Assembly (NCBI GenBank): GCA_964368755.1
Contig: CAYJCR010000020.1
Span: 1-9,216, forward strand
Origin: CALVZT01 sp964368755
GTDB taxonomy: Bacteria > Bacillota > Clostridia > Christensenellales > UBA1242
DNA: 9,216 nucleotides
Reading direction: 5' to 3'
The notes under the pieces are model-generated. The model was not told where the DNA came from and did no database searches. It was given only the letters and a program-made list of their open reading frames with translations. Of the stretch, positions 1 to 6,140 are shown in pieces. Position 1 is the stretch's first letter. Each line of letters begins with the position of its first letter. Made by a program: the position numbers and the translations under genes.

Positions 1-263
1 AACAACCAGTCTTCAAACAAATCACCAAAAGTTTTATCGGTTAATTGAGAATTTTTTAATATGTTAAGTCGTCCTGTTAATTCAACAAGTTTTTTTGCAA
101 CTTCTGCTTGGCTATGTCCATACACCTTCTTTCTTATTTTAACACCATTATCTTGCTCTATCCACATCGATCCAGTCCAATGACCATATTTATCTTGATA
201 GATAGAACCCTCGCCATTTTTTCTTCTAGTTCTTTCAACAACTTGATTTTTCTTTTTTGTCAT
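1..263 (-). CDS. int: Tyrosine recombinase (integrase), N-terminal part only; runs off the left edge
   Basis: The first 87 residues of a tyrosine integrase are visible; the 3' end and the catalytic domain lie outside the window. Residues about 14-66 read as an AP2-like arm-binding domain of the kind in Tn916-type and phage integrases: GEGSIYQDKYGHWTGSMW, then KKVYGHSQAEVAKKL. The core-binding domain seems to begin near residue 78 (TFGDLFEDWL). The start at 261-263 is set by an AGGAA about 7 bases upstream. It begins one base after the stop of the excisionase-like gene, so the two are surely co-transcribed and perhaps translationally coupled. By family the protein integrates and excises a mobile element. 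The catalytic Arg-His-Arg-Tyr residues cannot be checked here, so activity is unknown. Confidence 0.85.
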   Translation of the reverse strand, partial: MTKKKNQVVERTRRKNGEGSIYQDKYGHWTGSMWIEQDNGVKIRKKVYGHSQAEVAKKLVELTGRLNILKNSQLTDKTFGDLFEDWL

Positions 264-264
264 A

Positions 265-498
265 TTAATTCCTCATATTTTTTATTTGCCATGTAGCAAA
301 ACCAATTACACTTACAATTTTTCTCTTGCCAATTTTCATCGTAGGAAAATCTTTACGATTCATAATTGTCCTAACATTGTCTTTGCCTAAGCCAGTAATT
401 TTCATTATGTCGCTACAATCTAAATAATCTTTTCCATATCTATCGCTAAGCCTTTTGGCTTCAGAACTAATTAAATCTTCAATTTTTAAATCGTTCAT
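265..498 (-). CDS. Excisionase-like small helix-turn-helix DNA-binding protein
   Basis: This 77-residue protein sits directly upstream of the integrase, where excisionases usually lie. Residues 27-50 (LDCSDIMKITGLGKDNVRTI) look like a MerR/excisionase-type winged helix-turn-helix. The following RKDFPTMKIGKRKIVSV fits the wing and its basic DNA contact, and WQIKN resembles the family's C-terminal helix. The start is supported by AAGGAG at the right distance. The stop at 265-267 leaves one base before the integrase ATG. The expected role is binding attachment-site arms to steer integrase toward excision, possibly with a repressor role. That role is inferred from size, fold and position. A generic HTH regulator is the alternative. 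Confidence 0.75.
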   Translation of the reverse strand: MNDLKIEDLISSEAKRLSDRYGKDYLDCSDIMKITGLGKDNVRTIMNRKDFPTMKIGKRKIVSVIGFATWQIKNMRN

Positions 499-509
499 AA
501 TTCTCCTTT

Positions 510-555
510 TGGCAAGTTTTCAGTCCGTGACAAATAATCACGGGCTGAATTGCCA
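510..555 (-). promoter_or_regulatory. Long hairpin just upstream of the excisionase ribosome binding site
   Basis: Positions 519-530 (TTCAGTCCGTGA) pair with 538-549 (TCACGGGCTGAA) with one mismatch, which is a G-T wobble on one strand. Positions 510-515 (TGGCAA) pair with 550-555 (TTGCCA), with a three-base bulge at 516-518. The loop is 531-537. The structure fills the 63-bp gap between the acidic gene and the excisionase and ends next to the AAGGAG of the latter. No T-tract follows on either strand, so it is unlikely to be a terminator. It may shape translation or mRNA processing, or serve as a protein-binding site on DNA. Confidence 0.6.
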
Positions 556-561
556 GTATTG

Positions 562-926
562 TTATTCTAGTTCTCCATCTTCATCATCTTCGTCTTCAAA
601 GAAATCGCCATTGAATTCTTCTAACAATTCTTCGCACATTTCATCATAGGTGTAAGAACCATCAGAATCTAAATACAACTCATATAACTCATCAAGGATA
701 GACCTCTCAATTGAAGAAAGGTTGTCGATTGTTTCATCTTCAACAATTTTTTCATTTTGCAAGTAGTTTGTTATATAGCACTTAAAATTTATTTCAAATG
801 ATTTTTGAAATATTTCTTCTTTTGATAATTCTATAATTTTTGTTTTGAATTCATCATATTCTTTTTGAATTCTTTCATTAAAATCTTTTCTGTTCCTAAA
901 AACTTATTACTTTTTTCTTGTTCCAT
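562..926 (-). pseudogene. Frameshifted small acidic protein, DUF3848-like
   Basis: A strong ribosome binding site (GGAGG, 931-935) precedes an ATG at 924-926 that reads MEQEKSNKF and soon stops. From the T5 run at 898-902 (minus strand) a different frame stays open to the stop at 562-564. It encodes KDFNERIQKEYDEFKTKI, then LSKEEIFQKSFEIN, and ends in a very acidic tail (DFFEDEDDEDGELE). Adding one T to the run joins the two parts into 121 residues in one frame. The pattern of an E/F-rich helix, an 'L-x-x-E-E-I' motif and a Tyr-rich acidic end resembles DUF3848 proteins carried by clostridial mobile elements; this match is from memory and moderate. It is either a true frameshift or a homopolymer sequencing error. 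The function is unknown. Confidence 0.55.
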
Positions 927-940
927 AATTCCTCCATAGA

Positions 941-973
941 AAATAAAAAACAGCACACGTTAGTTTGCTGTTT
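941..973 (-). terminator. Rho-independent terminator inside the leader of the recombination operon
   Basis: An 8-bp perfect stem (AAACAGCA at 948-955 with TGCTGTTT at 966-973) has a 10-base loop. On the minus strand it is followed at once by TTTATTT. It lies downstream of the promoter at 1025-1053 and only a few bases upstream of the GGAGG of the 562-926 gene. It would stop transcription before the recombination genes unless read through. It could be an attenuator, the end of a short RNA, or a barrier against read-through from the chromosome. Confidence 0.65.
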
Positions 974-981
974 CTAATGTT

Positions 982-1026
982 ATACGCAAATTATAGCGAA
1001 TGAAATCTTTTATGATACTTGCGTAT
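982..1026. repeat. 8-bp inverted repeat ATACGCAA / TTGCGTAT
   Basis: ATACGCAA (982-989) and TTGCGTAT (1019-1026) are perfect inverted copies separated by 29 bases. The right arm overlaps the -10 box of the minus-strand promoter, so a protein bound here could control it. It also lies where the element/chromosome boundary is expected and could be a recombinase or excisionase site. Both roles are inference. Confidence 0.5.
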
Positions 1027-1053
1027 TTTAACATAAACAAAAAATTATTTCAA
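1025..1053 (-). promoter_or_regulatory. Sigma-A-type promoter for the recombination module
   Basis: On the minus strand, TTGAAA (1048-1053) and TAAAAT (1025-1030) are separated by exactly 17 bases. Each box matches the consensus at five of six positions. The predicted start is near 1018, giving a leader of about 90 bases that holds the terminator hairpin at 948-973 before the first gene. Confidence 0.6.
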
Positions 1054-1132
1054 GCACAATAAATGATATATTTTCAAAAAAATTTTCTTTGATATTCAAC
1101 ATTTGTTCATCGAATAATTATTGATTCTGTTG

Positions 1133-1771
1133 TTATTTTTTTATGAAGTTGGTGAACACGAATTGCTCATCATGTGGGAGTTCGATGCCACTATTTTTGC
1201 CTGCTTGGATACACTTGAGGAAGTATGCCATATTGTTGCCAAGTATACGCATTGTCTGTAATCCTTCTAAGTCCTGAGCTACGTCTTCTGGACAACTTCC
1301 ATGTACCATATTCCAGTACCTCGAAGAGATAATAGGCATCTCTGATATACCAAAGTATTTGTTCATCTGGTCATATGCAACTGTTGTGCCAGCACGTCTT
1401 GCTGAGATACAACAAGCAGCAGGCTTGTATCTAAAATAGTCTTTTTTGCCACTATGGCTAGAAGAGCAGAATACCCTATCCATAAACGATGACATTGCAC
1501 CACTAATTGAAGCATAGTGTACCGGAGATCCAAATACAAAACCATCGCAATCCTTAGCTTTGGCTACAAACTCATTGACGCTATCGTTATATACGCATTT
1601 GCCAGCCGTATTACAGCCAAGACAGCCCGTACATCCAACTATTGGCTTAATACCTATCCAAAAGATTTCTGTGTCAATATCGTTATTGTTGAGAGCTTTT
1701 GCTACTTCGCATAGAGCAGTATAGGTGCAACCATGCTCATGAGGACTGCCATTGACTAACATTACTTTCAT
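1133..1771 (-). CDS. Flavodoxin-like NADPH-dependent FMN reductase / iron-sulfur flavoprotein-like oxidoreductase
   Basis: This 212-residue protein has the flavodoxin fold of the FMN reductase family. The N-terminal strand and phosphate-binding loop are KVMLVNGSPHEHGCT (2-16). The FMN-contacting GSPVHYASISGAMSSFMDR segment follows in mid-protein. Cysteines 47, 50, 53 and 59 form a C-X2-C-X2-C-X5-C pattern, which is the compact [4Fe-4S] motif of archaeal and clostridial iron-sulfur flavoproteins. The segment with AGTTVAYDQMNKYF and WNMVHG is also typical of the family. The start has an AAGGA about 9 bases upstream. It follows the ABC transporter gene by 27 bp with no terminator between them, so it is probably co-transcribed. 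It is a cytoplasmic redox enzyme; the substrate is unknown. Whether the cluster is assembled cannot be told from sequence. Confidence 0.85.
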   Translation of the reverse strand: MKVMLVNGSPHEHGCTYTALCEVAKALNNNDIDTEIFWIGIKPIVGCTGCLGCNTAGKCVYNDSVNEFVAKAKDCDGFVFGSPVHYASISGAMSSFMDRVFCSSSHSGKKDYFRYKPAACCISARRAGTTVAYDQMNKYFGISEMPIISSRYWNMVHGSCPEDVAQDLEGLQTMRILGNNMAYFLKCIQAGKNSGIELPHDEQFVFTNFIKK

Positions 1772-1798
1772 ATTATTATTCCTTTTTTTGACTAAAAA

Positions 1799-4393
1799 TT
1801 ATTCTGTACGTAGGGCTTTGACTGGATCTTTCTTTGCCGCTATACGCGCTGGAATAAGTCCAGATATAAATGTAAGGCAGGTGCTTATTACAACCAACAA
1901 CAAGGCATGCAATGGATTGAGAATAGCAATGCTACCCGTTATGCTGTCTCCAGCCACACTAGATACTATCGCATTGATAATAGGGCAGAACAAGTAGGAG
2001 ATTGCGACACCTATTACTCCGGCAGAAAATCCTATGATAAGTGTCTCAGAGTTGAATACTCTTGAGATATCTTTCTTTCTTGCACCGATACTTCTCAATA
2101 CACCTATTTCTTTGGTTCTTTCGATAACGCTTGCGTATGTCAATACGCCTATCATTACGGAGCTGACAATTAGAGATATGCTAGCAAAAGCAATCAAAAC
2201 ATAAGATATAATGCTTATGACATTACCAAGTGTGCTTGTTAAGAACTGTGTTGTATCGCTGTATACAATCTCAAGGTTTTTGTTAGTCTGTTTGTTGTTA
2301 TATGCGTCTATCATTTCAACAATAGAATCTTTTGCAGCAAAGTTCTTTGGATAGAAAGCGATGCTAACCGGTATAGTGCTTATACCTATCTGTTGCATAG
2401 CAAGGTTGAAAGCATCGTCTTGTGACAAAGAGTATCCATATGCACTCATAAGGAACATATTGATCTCTTCGACTGTTCCGAAACCGTCTGCAGGCAATAT
2501 AGATGACATCTCTGATATAGAAAGCACATAGTTGTCATAGAAAGTGTAACTAGACTTGTTGGCAAGTTGTTTTCTTGCAATAACCGAGTCAGAGCAGTTG
2601 TCAAGGTAGTGAGTACTCAAACTTGGCATATAAGCAATGCCTGCACTTAGAAGCTCAGAAGGTGCGTTGTCTTTGACCCTGATGACACCACTTATCTTAA
2701 GTGTAGTAGAAGCATTGTTGTATGCGGTAGTCAAAGATGATTGAGAAGTGCTGAGTTTGCCAAAACTGGTTATGTCATCGAAGTTACTACTATCTGGAAT
2801 ATAATAATCATCATTGTATAGGAGTTTGAACTCTTTGGAACAAATGTCTTCGAAGTTGATCTTGTTATAATTGCCTTCGCTATCTGTGGAGGTTGTTATG
2901 CCAAGGGCTTGCAAAGTCTGTATGCTAAGTTTGTTGCCTTTGCCTACAACAAGCAACATCTCAGTTGAGTAATCAAGGCCTTCGGCTTGTTGTGGCATTT
3001 CGCCATATATCAAATCATATGAGTCCATAACAAAATCTGTATTGTCAAGAAGTGGATAGAAGGTCTGACTTGGAGATCCAGACAAAATGCTTGTTTCGTT
3101 CTTGTTGTTATAGAAGACTATTGTGTTATTGGCAGTTTTTGACAAAATCTTAAGTGGGGTATAATAGTTGTATTCAATAGTGTTGATATTGGATTTGGAG
3201 CCTTTGTCTGACTCTGTGCTTTCGAACTGTTTGACATGATCAATGAAAGCGCTTGTTATGTTATTGTAATGTCCATATTGAATAAACTGTTGCATAGGAT
3301 TGTATGGAATAACCACATCTTCATCAACATTCTCAGCATCATCTCTTCCGAACTCCATACTGGTGAACTTATTCATGTCGACGGAGATTGCAGATACCGT
3401 TATTGGATAACTACCAAGAGCATCGCTTTGCATCTTGTTAGTGTAGGAGGTGAGTCCATTAGATATCGCTAGAACAAGTGCAATGCCTATTATACCGATA
3501 GAGCCAGCAAAAGAGGTCATAAAGGTTCTGCCTTTTTTGCTAAGTAAGTTCTTGCCTGACAAGCTAAGCGCTGTGCCATAACTCATTGAACTTTTCTTTT
3601 TCTTAAAAAACCCAAGGCCATTTTTCTTTTCTTTTTTGCCTTTTGATTTTGGTTTTGTTTCTACCTGCTCAGACTTGTGTTCTTCTGTTTCGTTATCTTC
3701 TGCATTCCTTACATATTGGTATGGATTGTTATCATTGATTATCTCACCATCTTTCATAGAAATGATCCTATCAGAATACTTTTTGGCAAGGTCTGCATTG
3801 TGAGTAACCATTATGATAAGCTTTTTGTCAGAAATCTTCTTCAAAAGATTGAGGACTTGTATGCTTGTCTTTGAATCAAGTGCTCCTGTTGGCTCATCTG
3901 CAAGTATAATATCTGGATCGTTAACCAAAGCTCTTGCTATAGCAACTCTCTGCATCTGACCACCAGAGAGTTGATTTGGTCTCTTGTTGGCTTGATCCTT
4001 GAGTCCGACTTCTTTGAGTACAGCAAGCGCCTTGTTGTGGCGATCTTTTTTGGATACTCCAGATAGGCTAAGAGCAAGTTCGACGTTACCTACAATACTT
4101 AGGTGTGAGATGAGATTGTAGTTCTGGAATACAAAGCCTATAGAATGGTTTCTATATGTGTCCCAATCCGAACTTTTGTATTGCTTGGTTGATTTGCCAT
4201 TGATGATCAAATCTCCTGAAGTGTATCTATCTAGTCCACCAACAATATTGAGCAAAGTTGTCTTGCCACAACCAGATGGTCCCAATATGGAGACAAATTC
4301 TGATTCTTTGAAGTCAATGCTTATGCCTTTTAGGGCTTTGACTGTAGTGTCTCCAGCTGTATAATGTTTGACGATGTTTTTTAATTGTAACAT
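1799..4393 (-). CDS. Fused ABC transporter ATPase and FtsX/MacB-type permease
   Basis: This 864-residue protein joins an ATPase to a permease. The ATPase has Walker A GPSGCGKT (38-45), Q-loop Gln90, signature LSGGQ (142-146), Walker B IILADE (162-167) and switch His198. A Lys-rich linker (about 246-268) leads to the first membrane helix (about 291-314). A large extracytoplasmic domain follows (about 315-726), then three helices (about 727-752, 785-807, 826-848) with the FtsX-type ERTKEIGVLRSIGA loop between the second and third. This is the type VII (MacB/FtsX) layout, which usually moves peptides, lipids or antibiotics, or transmits mechanical force, rather than importing solutes. The ATG at 4391-4393 was chosen because AGAGG stands before it. 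An ATG 17 codons upstream has no ribosome binding site. The substrate is unknown. It heads a likely operon with the flavoprotein. Confidence 0.9.
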   Translation of the reverse strand: MLQLKNIVKHYTAGDTTVKALKGISIDFKESEFVSILGPSGCGKTTLLNIVGGLDRYTSGDLIINGKSTKQYKSSDWDTYRNHSIGFVFQNYNLISHLSIVGNVELALSLSGVSKKDRHNKALAVLKEVGLKDQANKRPNQLSGGQMQRVAIARALVNDPDIILADEPTGALDSKTSIQVLNLLKKISDKKLIIMVTHNADLAKKYSDRIISMKDGEIINDNNPYQYVRNAEDNETEEHKSEQVETKPKSKGKKEKKNGLGFFKKKKSSMSYGTALSLSGKNLLSKKGRTFMTSFAGSIGIIGIALVLAISNGLTSYTNKMQSDALGSYPITVSAISVDMNKFTSMEFGRDDAENVDEDVVIPYNPMQQFIQYGHYNNITSAFIDHVKQFESTESDKGSKSNINTIEYNYYTPLKILSKTANNTIVFYNNKNETSILSGSPSQTFYPLLDNTDFVMDSYDLIYGEMPQQAEGLDYSTEMLLVVGKGNKLSIQTLQALGITTSTDSEGNYNKINFEDICSKEFKLLYNDDYYIPDSSNFDDITSFGKLSTSQSSLTTAYNNASTTLKISGVIRVKDNAPSELLSAGIAYMPSLSTHYLDNCSDSVIARKQLANKSSYTFYDNYVLSISEMSSILPADGFGTVEEINMFLMSAYGYSLSQDDAFNLAMQQIGISTIPVSIAFYPKNFAAKDSIVEMIDAYNNKQTNKNLEIVYSDTTQFLTSTLGNVISIISYVLIAFASISLIVSSVMIGVLTYASVIERTKEIGVLRSIGARKKDISRVFNSETLIIGFSAGVIGVAISYLFCPIINAIVSSVAGDSITGSIAILNPLHALLLVVISTCLTFISGLIPARIAAKKDPVKALRTE

Positions 4394-4463
4394 AATTTTT
4401 TCCTCTATTTCTTTTGCATCAATTTGTTCTGTAAAATCTTTCATATTTATATTTATGTTAATA

Positions 4464-4491
4464 ATTATAACTATATATATTGAAAAAACAA
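4464..4491 (-). promoter_or_regulatory. Possible promoter for the ABC transporter operon
   Basis: A perfect TATAAT on the minus strand (4464-4469) lies 16 bases from a weak TTGTTT (4486-4491). The region is very AT-rich, so chance matches are likely. The -35 box overlaps the T-tract of the candidate terminator just upstream. Confidence 0.4.
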
Positions 4492-4554
4492 ATATATAAG
4501 GTTGTAAATATATTTTTGTTCAAAATGTCATTATTTATCTATGCATACAACCTT
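4486..4554 (-). terminator. Possible long-loop terminator overlapping the end of the DUF362 gene
   Basis: AAGGTTGTA (4498-4506) and TACAACCTT (4546-4554) are a perfect 9-bp inverted repeat, and three more pairs form after one mismatch. On the minus strand the stem is followed by TATATATTTGTTTTTT. One arm lies in the last codons of the DUF362 gene. The 39-base loop is unusually long for an intrinsic terminator, so this is uncertain. Confidence 0.4.
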
Positions 4555-5421
4555 GTATTTGGTAGTTCCTAAGCCAAGCTTCTCGGCGGTAATTACGGTG
4601 TGAATGGCATTCTTTTCTAGCATACGGGCGACCAAAGAAGCCTTGCCTTTGTCAACAGAATTGATAATTGCATCATAACAGCATTGATCAAGGGCAACAG
4701 GATCTATTGATGCAAATATGCCGATATCTTCCATCTCTGGATCGTGTGGGTTGGAGTCGCAATCGCAATCGATCGACAATTTGTTGGCGACATTGATATA
4801 TGCCATATTTTTTGGCGAAAAGTATTCTACAACGGCTTTGTCGGCCTCTGCCATACTTTCCAAAAATCCATCTTGATTGTCAACATGATCCCAAAGTATA
4901 TCTGGGTCTTTTGTGTATCCTGCAGAATGTATCCATGCTTTGCCATTCTTGGATGCGACGCCAATGGACATATTCTTGAGTGCTCCACCAAAACCTCCCA
5001 TCGCATGACCTTTGAAATGCGATAGCATTAGCATCGAGTTATATCTAGGCAGATGTGAACCAACATAATTGATGCCTTTAAGATGTGAGCCTCCTGTGAA
5101 GTGTAACTCCATCTCCCCCTCTTCATCCATTATATCACAAGGTGCTATGTCAACGAAGCCGTGATCTTTGATCGCTTGCCAATGACTTGTTGGTTCAAAT
5201 CTTGCTCCGCGATATGCTGTACAACATTCAACTATTGTTCCGTTGAGTTTGTCAACAAGTGGCTTGATAAGTTGTGGATTAAGAAAGTTGTGGCCGCCTG
5301 GCTCTCCTGTTGATATCTTGATAGCCACTTTGCCAGTAAGTTCGTGACCTAGGGCTTCATATATTTTGATAAGCCCATTCGACGATATATCTTTTGTAAA
5401 AAATACTGTTGCAATTCCCAT
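4531..5421 (-). CDS. DUF362 domain protein lacking the ferredoxin insert
   Basis: This 296-residue protein matches DUF362. Recognisable family segments are STGEPGGHNFLNP (37-49), AYRGARFEPTSHW, GSHLKGINYVGSHLP, LSHFKGHAMGGFGGALKN and, near the end, DIGIFASIDPVALDQ (232-246). Longer family members carry two [4Fe-4S] ferredoxin motifs in the middle; here no CxxCxxCxxxC is present, although a CDCD (219-222) and a CC pair remain. The ATG at 5419-5421 has AAGGAG at ideal spacing, so the 18 extra codons of the longer open frame are not used. It is a single-gene unit between two terminators. The biochemical role is unknown, and no signal peptide or membrane segment is visible. Confidence 0.85.
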   Translation of the reverse strand: MGIATVFFTKDISSNGLIKIYEALGHELTGKVAIKISTGEPGGHNFLNPQLIKPLVDKLNGTIVECCTAYRGARFEPTSHWQAIKDHGFVDIAPCDIMDEEGEMELHFTGGSHLKGINYVGSHLPRYNSMLMLSHFKGHAMGGFGGALKNMSIGVASKNGKAWIHSAGYTKDPDILWDHVDNQDGFLESMAEADKAVVEYFSPKNMAYINVANKLSIDCDCDSNPHDPEMEDIGIFASIDPVALDQCCYDAIINSVDKGKASLVARMLEKNAIHTVITAEKLGLGTTKYKVVCIDK

Positions 5422-5443
5422 TTGCTTCTCCTTTGATAGTTTT

Positions 5444-5452
5444 AGTATATCA
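5444..5452 (-). promoter_or_regulatory. Extended -10 promoter candidate for the DUF362 gene
   Basis: TGATATACT on the minus strand is an extended -10 (TG, one base, TATACT). No good -35 is found at 16-18 bases; a TTGATA lies 20 bases upstream. The predicted start, near 5437, falls just before the AAGGAG, so the leader would be only about 16 bases. Confidence 0.4.
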
Positions 5453-5502
5453 CAGGATAAAATTATTTGTATCAAAAAAAAGTTTTATTATATTATTGAA
5501 AT

Positions 5503-5525
5503 AAAAAAATAAGCCAGATGGCCTA
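5503..5525 (-). terminator. Rho-independent terminator after the collagen-like gene
   Basis: On the minus strand TAGGCC pairs with GGCTTA (5510-5515 with 5520-5525), including one G-U, around a 4-base loop. Seven T residues follow (5503-5509). It lies about 50 bases after the stop of the collagen-like gene. Confidence 0.6.
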
Positions 5526-5540
5526 AATGGAGTGTATGTA

Positions 5541-5561
5541 TCTCGGCATTTTTTGCCGAGA
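5541..5561 (-). other. Strong GC-rich hairpin in the 3' untranslated region of the collagen-like gene
   Basis: TCTCGGCA (5541-5548) pairs perfectly with TGCCGAGA (5554-5561) around five bases. No T-tract follows on either strand, so it is not a classic terminator. It stands 13 bases after the stop codon and 16 bases before the terminator. It may protect the mRNA 3' end. Confidence 0.65.
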
Positions 5562-5573
5562 ACCTAAAGTTAA

Positions 5574-6095
5574 CTAGATCAAAGTTGCGTTTATTCTTCT
5601 AGCTACAAGAGTAGTGTTGGAGAATGTTGTAGTATTTGCACCAGTGTTCTGCAAGCTAATAGTGGAAGCTGTCGGTACGTATAGTATGAATGAAGAAGAC
5701 AATTGGCTTACAATGTTTGCTGTGCCATTGACAGAAGCAAGACTGCCGGCATATGCCACGCCGTTGACATATAGGGTAGAAGCTAGTATGCCTGTTGTTG
5801 TACTTACTGCGCCAGTATTGTAACTTATCTGATAGTATCCGGGTTGAAGTGTAATGATTGGACTACCTGCAGTGTGTGTGATATAGAGTGGAGCAAGATT
5901 GTACTCGTCAGTAAAAGGAATATTCGCTCCAGTTGCTAGCGCGCCACTAGTTGCCGATACAAAGCTAGCAATCTGCTCAGGTGGAACTATTCCAGCAGGA
6001 CCTTGTGGGCCAACTGGGCCGGGAAGTCCACGGTATGGGCAATAATTGTTGCAGGGATTACATCTGTTGCAACAGCCAAAAAATTGAAAACACAT
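5574..6095 (-). CDS. Short Cys-rich collagen-like protein with a BclA-type C-terminal domain
   Basis: This 173-residue protein has three parts. Six cysteines (2, 8, 9, 12, 15, 19) lie in the first 19 residues and none occur later. A minimal collagen stretch, GLPGPVGPQGPAG (23-35), gives four Gly-X-Y triplets. The rest (about 40-173) is rich in Ser, Thr, Ala, Asn and Gly, with alternating hydrophobic strands (ITLQPGYYQISYNTGAV, LYVNGVAYAGS, SFILYVPTASTISLQNTG). This looks like the C1q/TNF-like jelly roll found at the C-terminus of BclA-type spore-surface glycoproteins. The ATG at 6093-6095 follows a perfect AAGGAGG. There is no signal peptide or sortase motif, as expected for a protein made in the mother cell and placed on the spore. 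The spore-surface role is inferred; a phage or other surface protein is possible. Confidence 0.75.
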   Translation of the reverse strand: MCFQFFGCCNRCNPCNNYCPYRGLPGPVGPQGPAGIVPPEQIASFVSATSGALATGANIPFTDEYNLAPLYITHTAGSPIITLQPGYYQISYNTGAVSTTTGILASTLYVNGVAYAGSLASVNGTANIVSQLSSSFILYVPTASTISLQNTGANTTTFSNTTLVARRINATLI

Positions 6096-6120
6096 ATTAT
6101 TTACCTCCTTTTGTGATATT

Positions 6121-6136
6121 TGAGACCTTTGTCTCA
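6121..6136. repeat. Perfect palindrome TGAGAC-4-GTCTCA before the collagen-like gene
   Basis: Six-bp arms, TGAGAC (6121-6126) and GTCTCA (6131-6136), flank four bases. It lies between the candidate -10 (6141-6149) and the ribosome binding site, so it could be an operator at the transcription start or a leader hairpin. Confidence 0.55.
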
Positions 6137-6140
6137 CTAT

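Noticed and set aside
455..649. Serine-rich plus-strand frame
   Set aside because: It is the complement of the acidic Asp/Glu-rich tail of the minus-strand gene and has no start signal.
562..762. Reading the acidic gene as a 66-residue protein starting at TTG (760-762)
   Set aside because: There is no ribosome binding site at that TTG, and the frame stays open upstream to 904-906, where it meets an ATG with GGAGG in another frame. A frameshifted longer gene explains this better.
1085..1120. Possible terminator after the flavoprotein gene
   Set aside because: Only about five A/T-rich pairs form, and the T-run is some 12 bases away from the stem, so I do not call it.
4394..4444. Upstream ATG adding 17 residues to the ABC transporter
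   Set aside because: No Shine-Dalgarno precedes it, while AGAGG stands before the ATG at 4391-4393, where the ABC family normally begins.
5422..5475. 18-residue N-terminal extension of the DUF362 protein
   Set aside because: It would begin upstream of the likely promoter and has no ribosome binding site; AAGGAG fixes the start at 5421.
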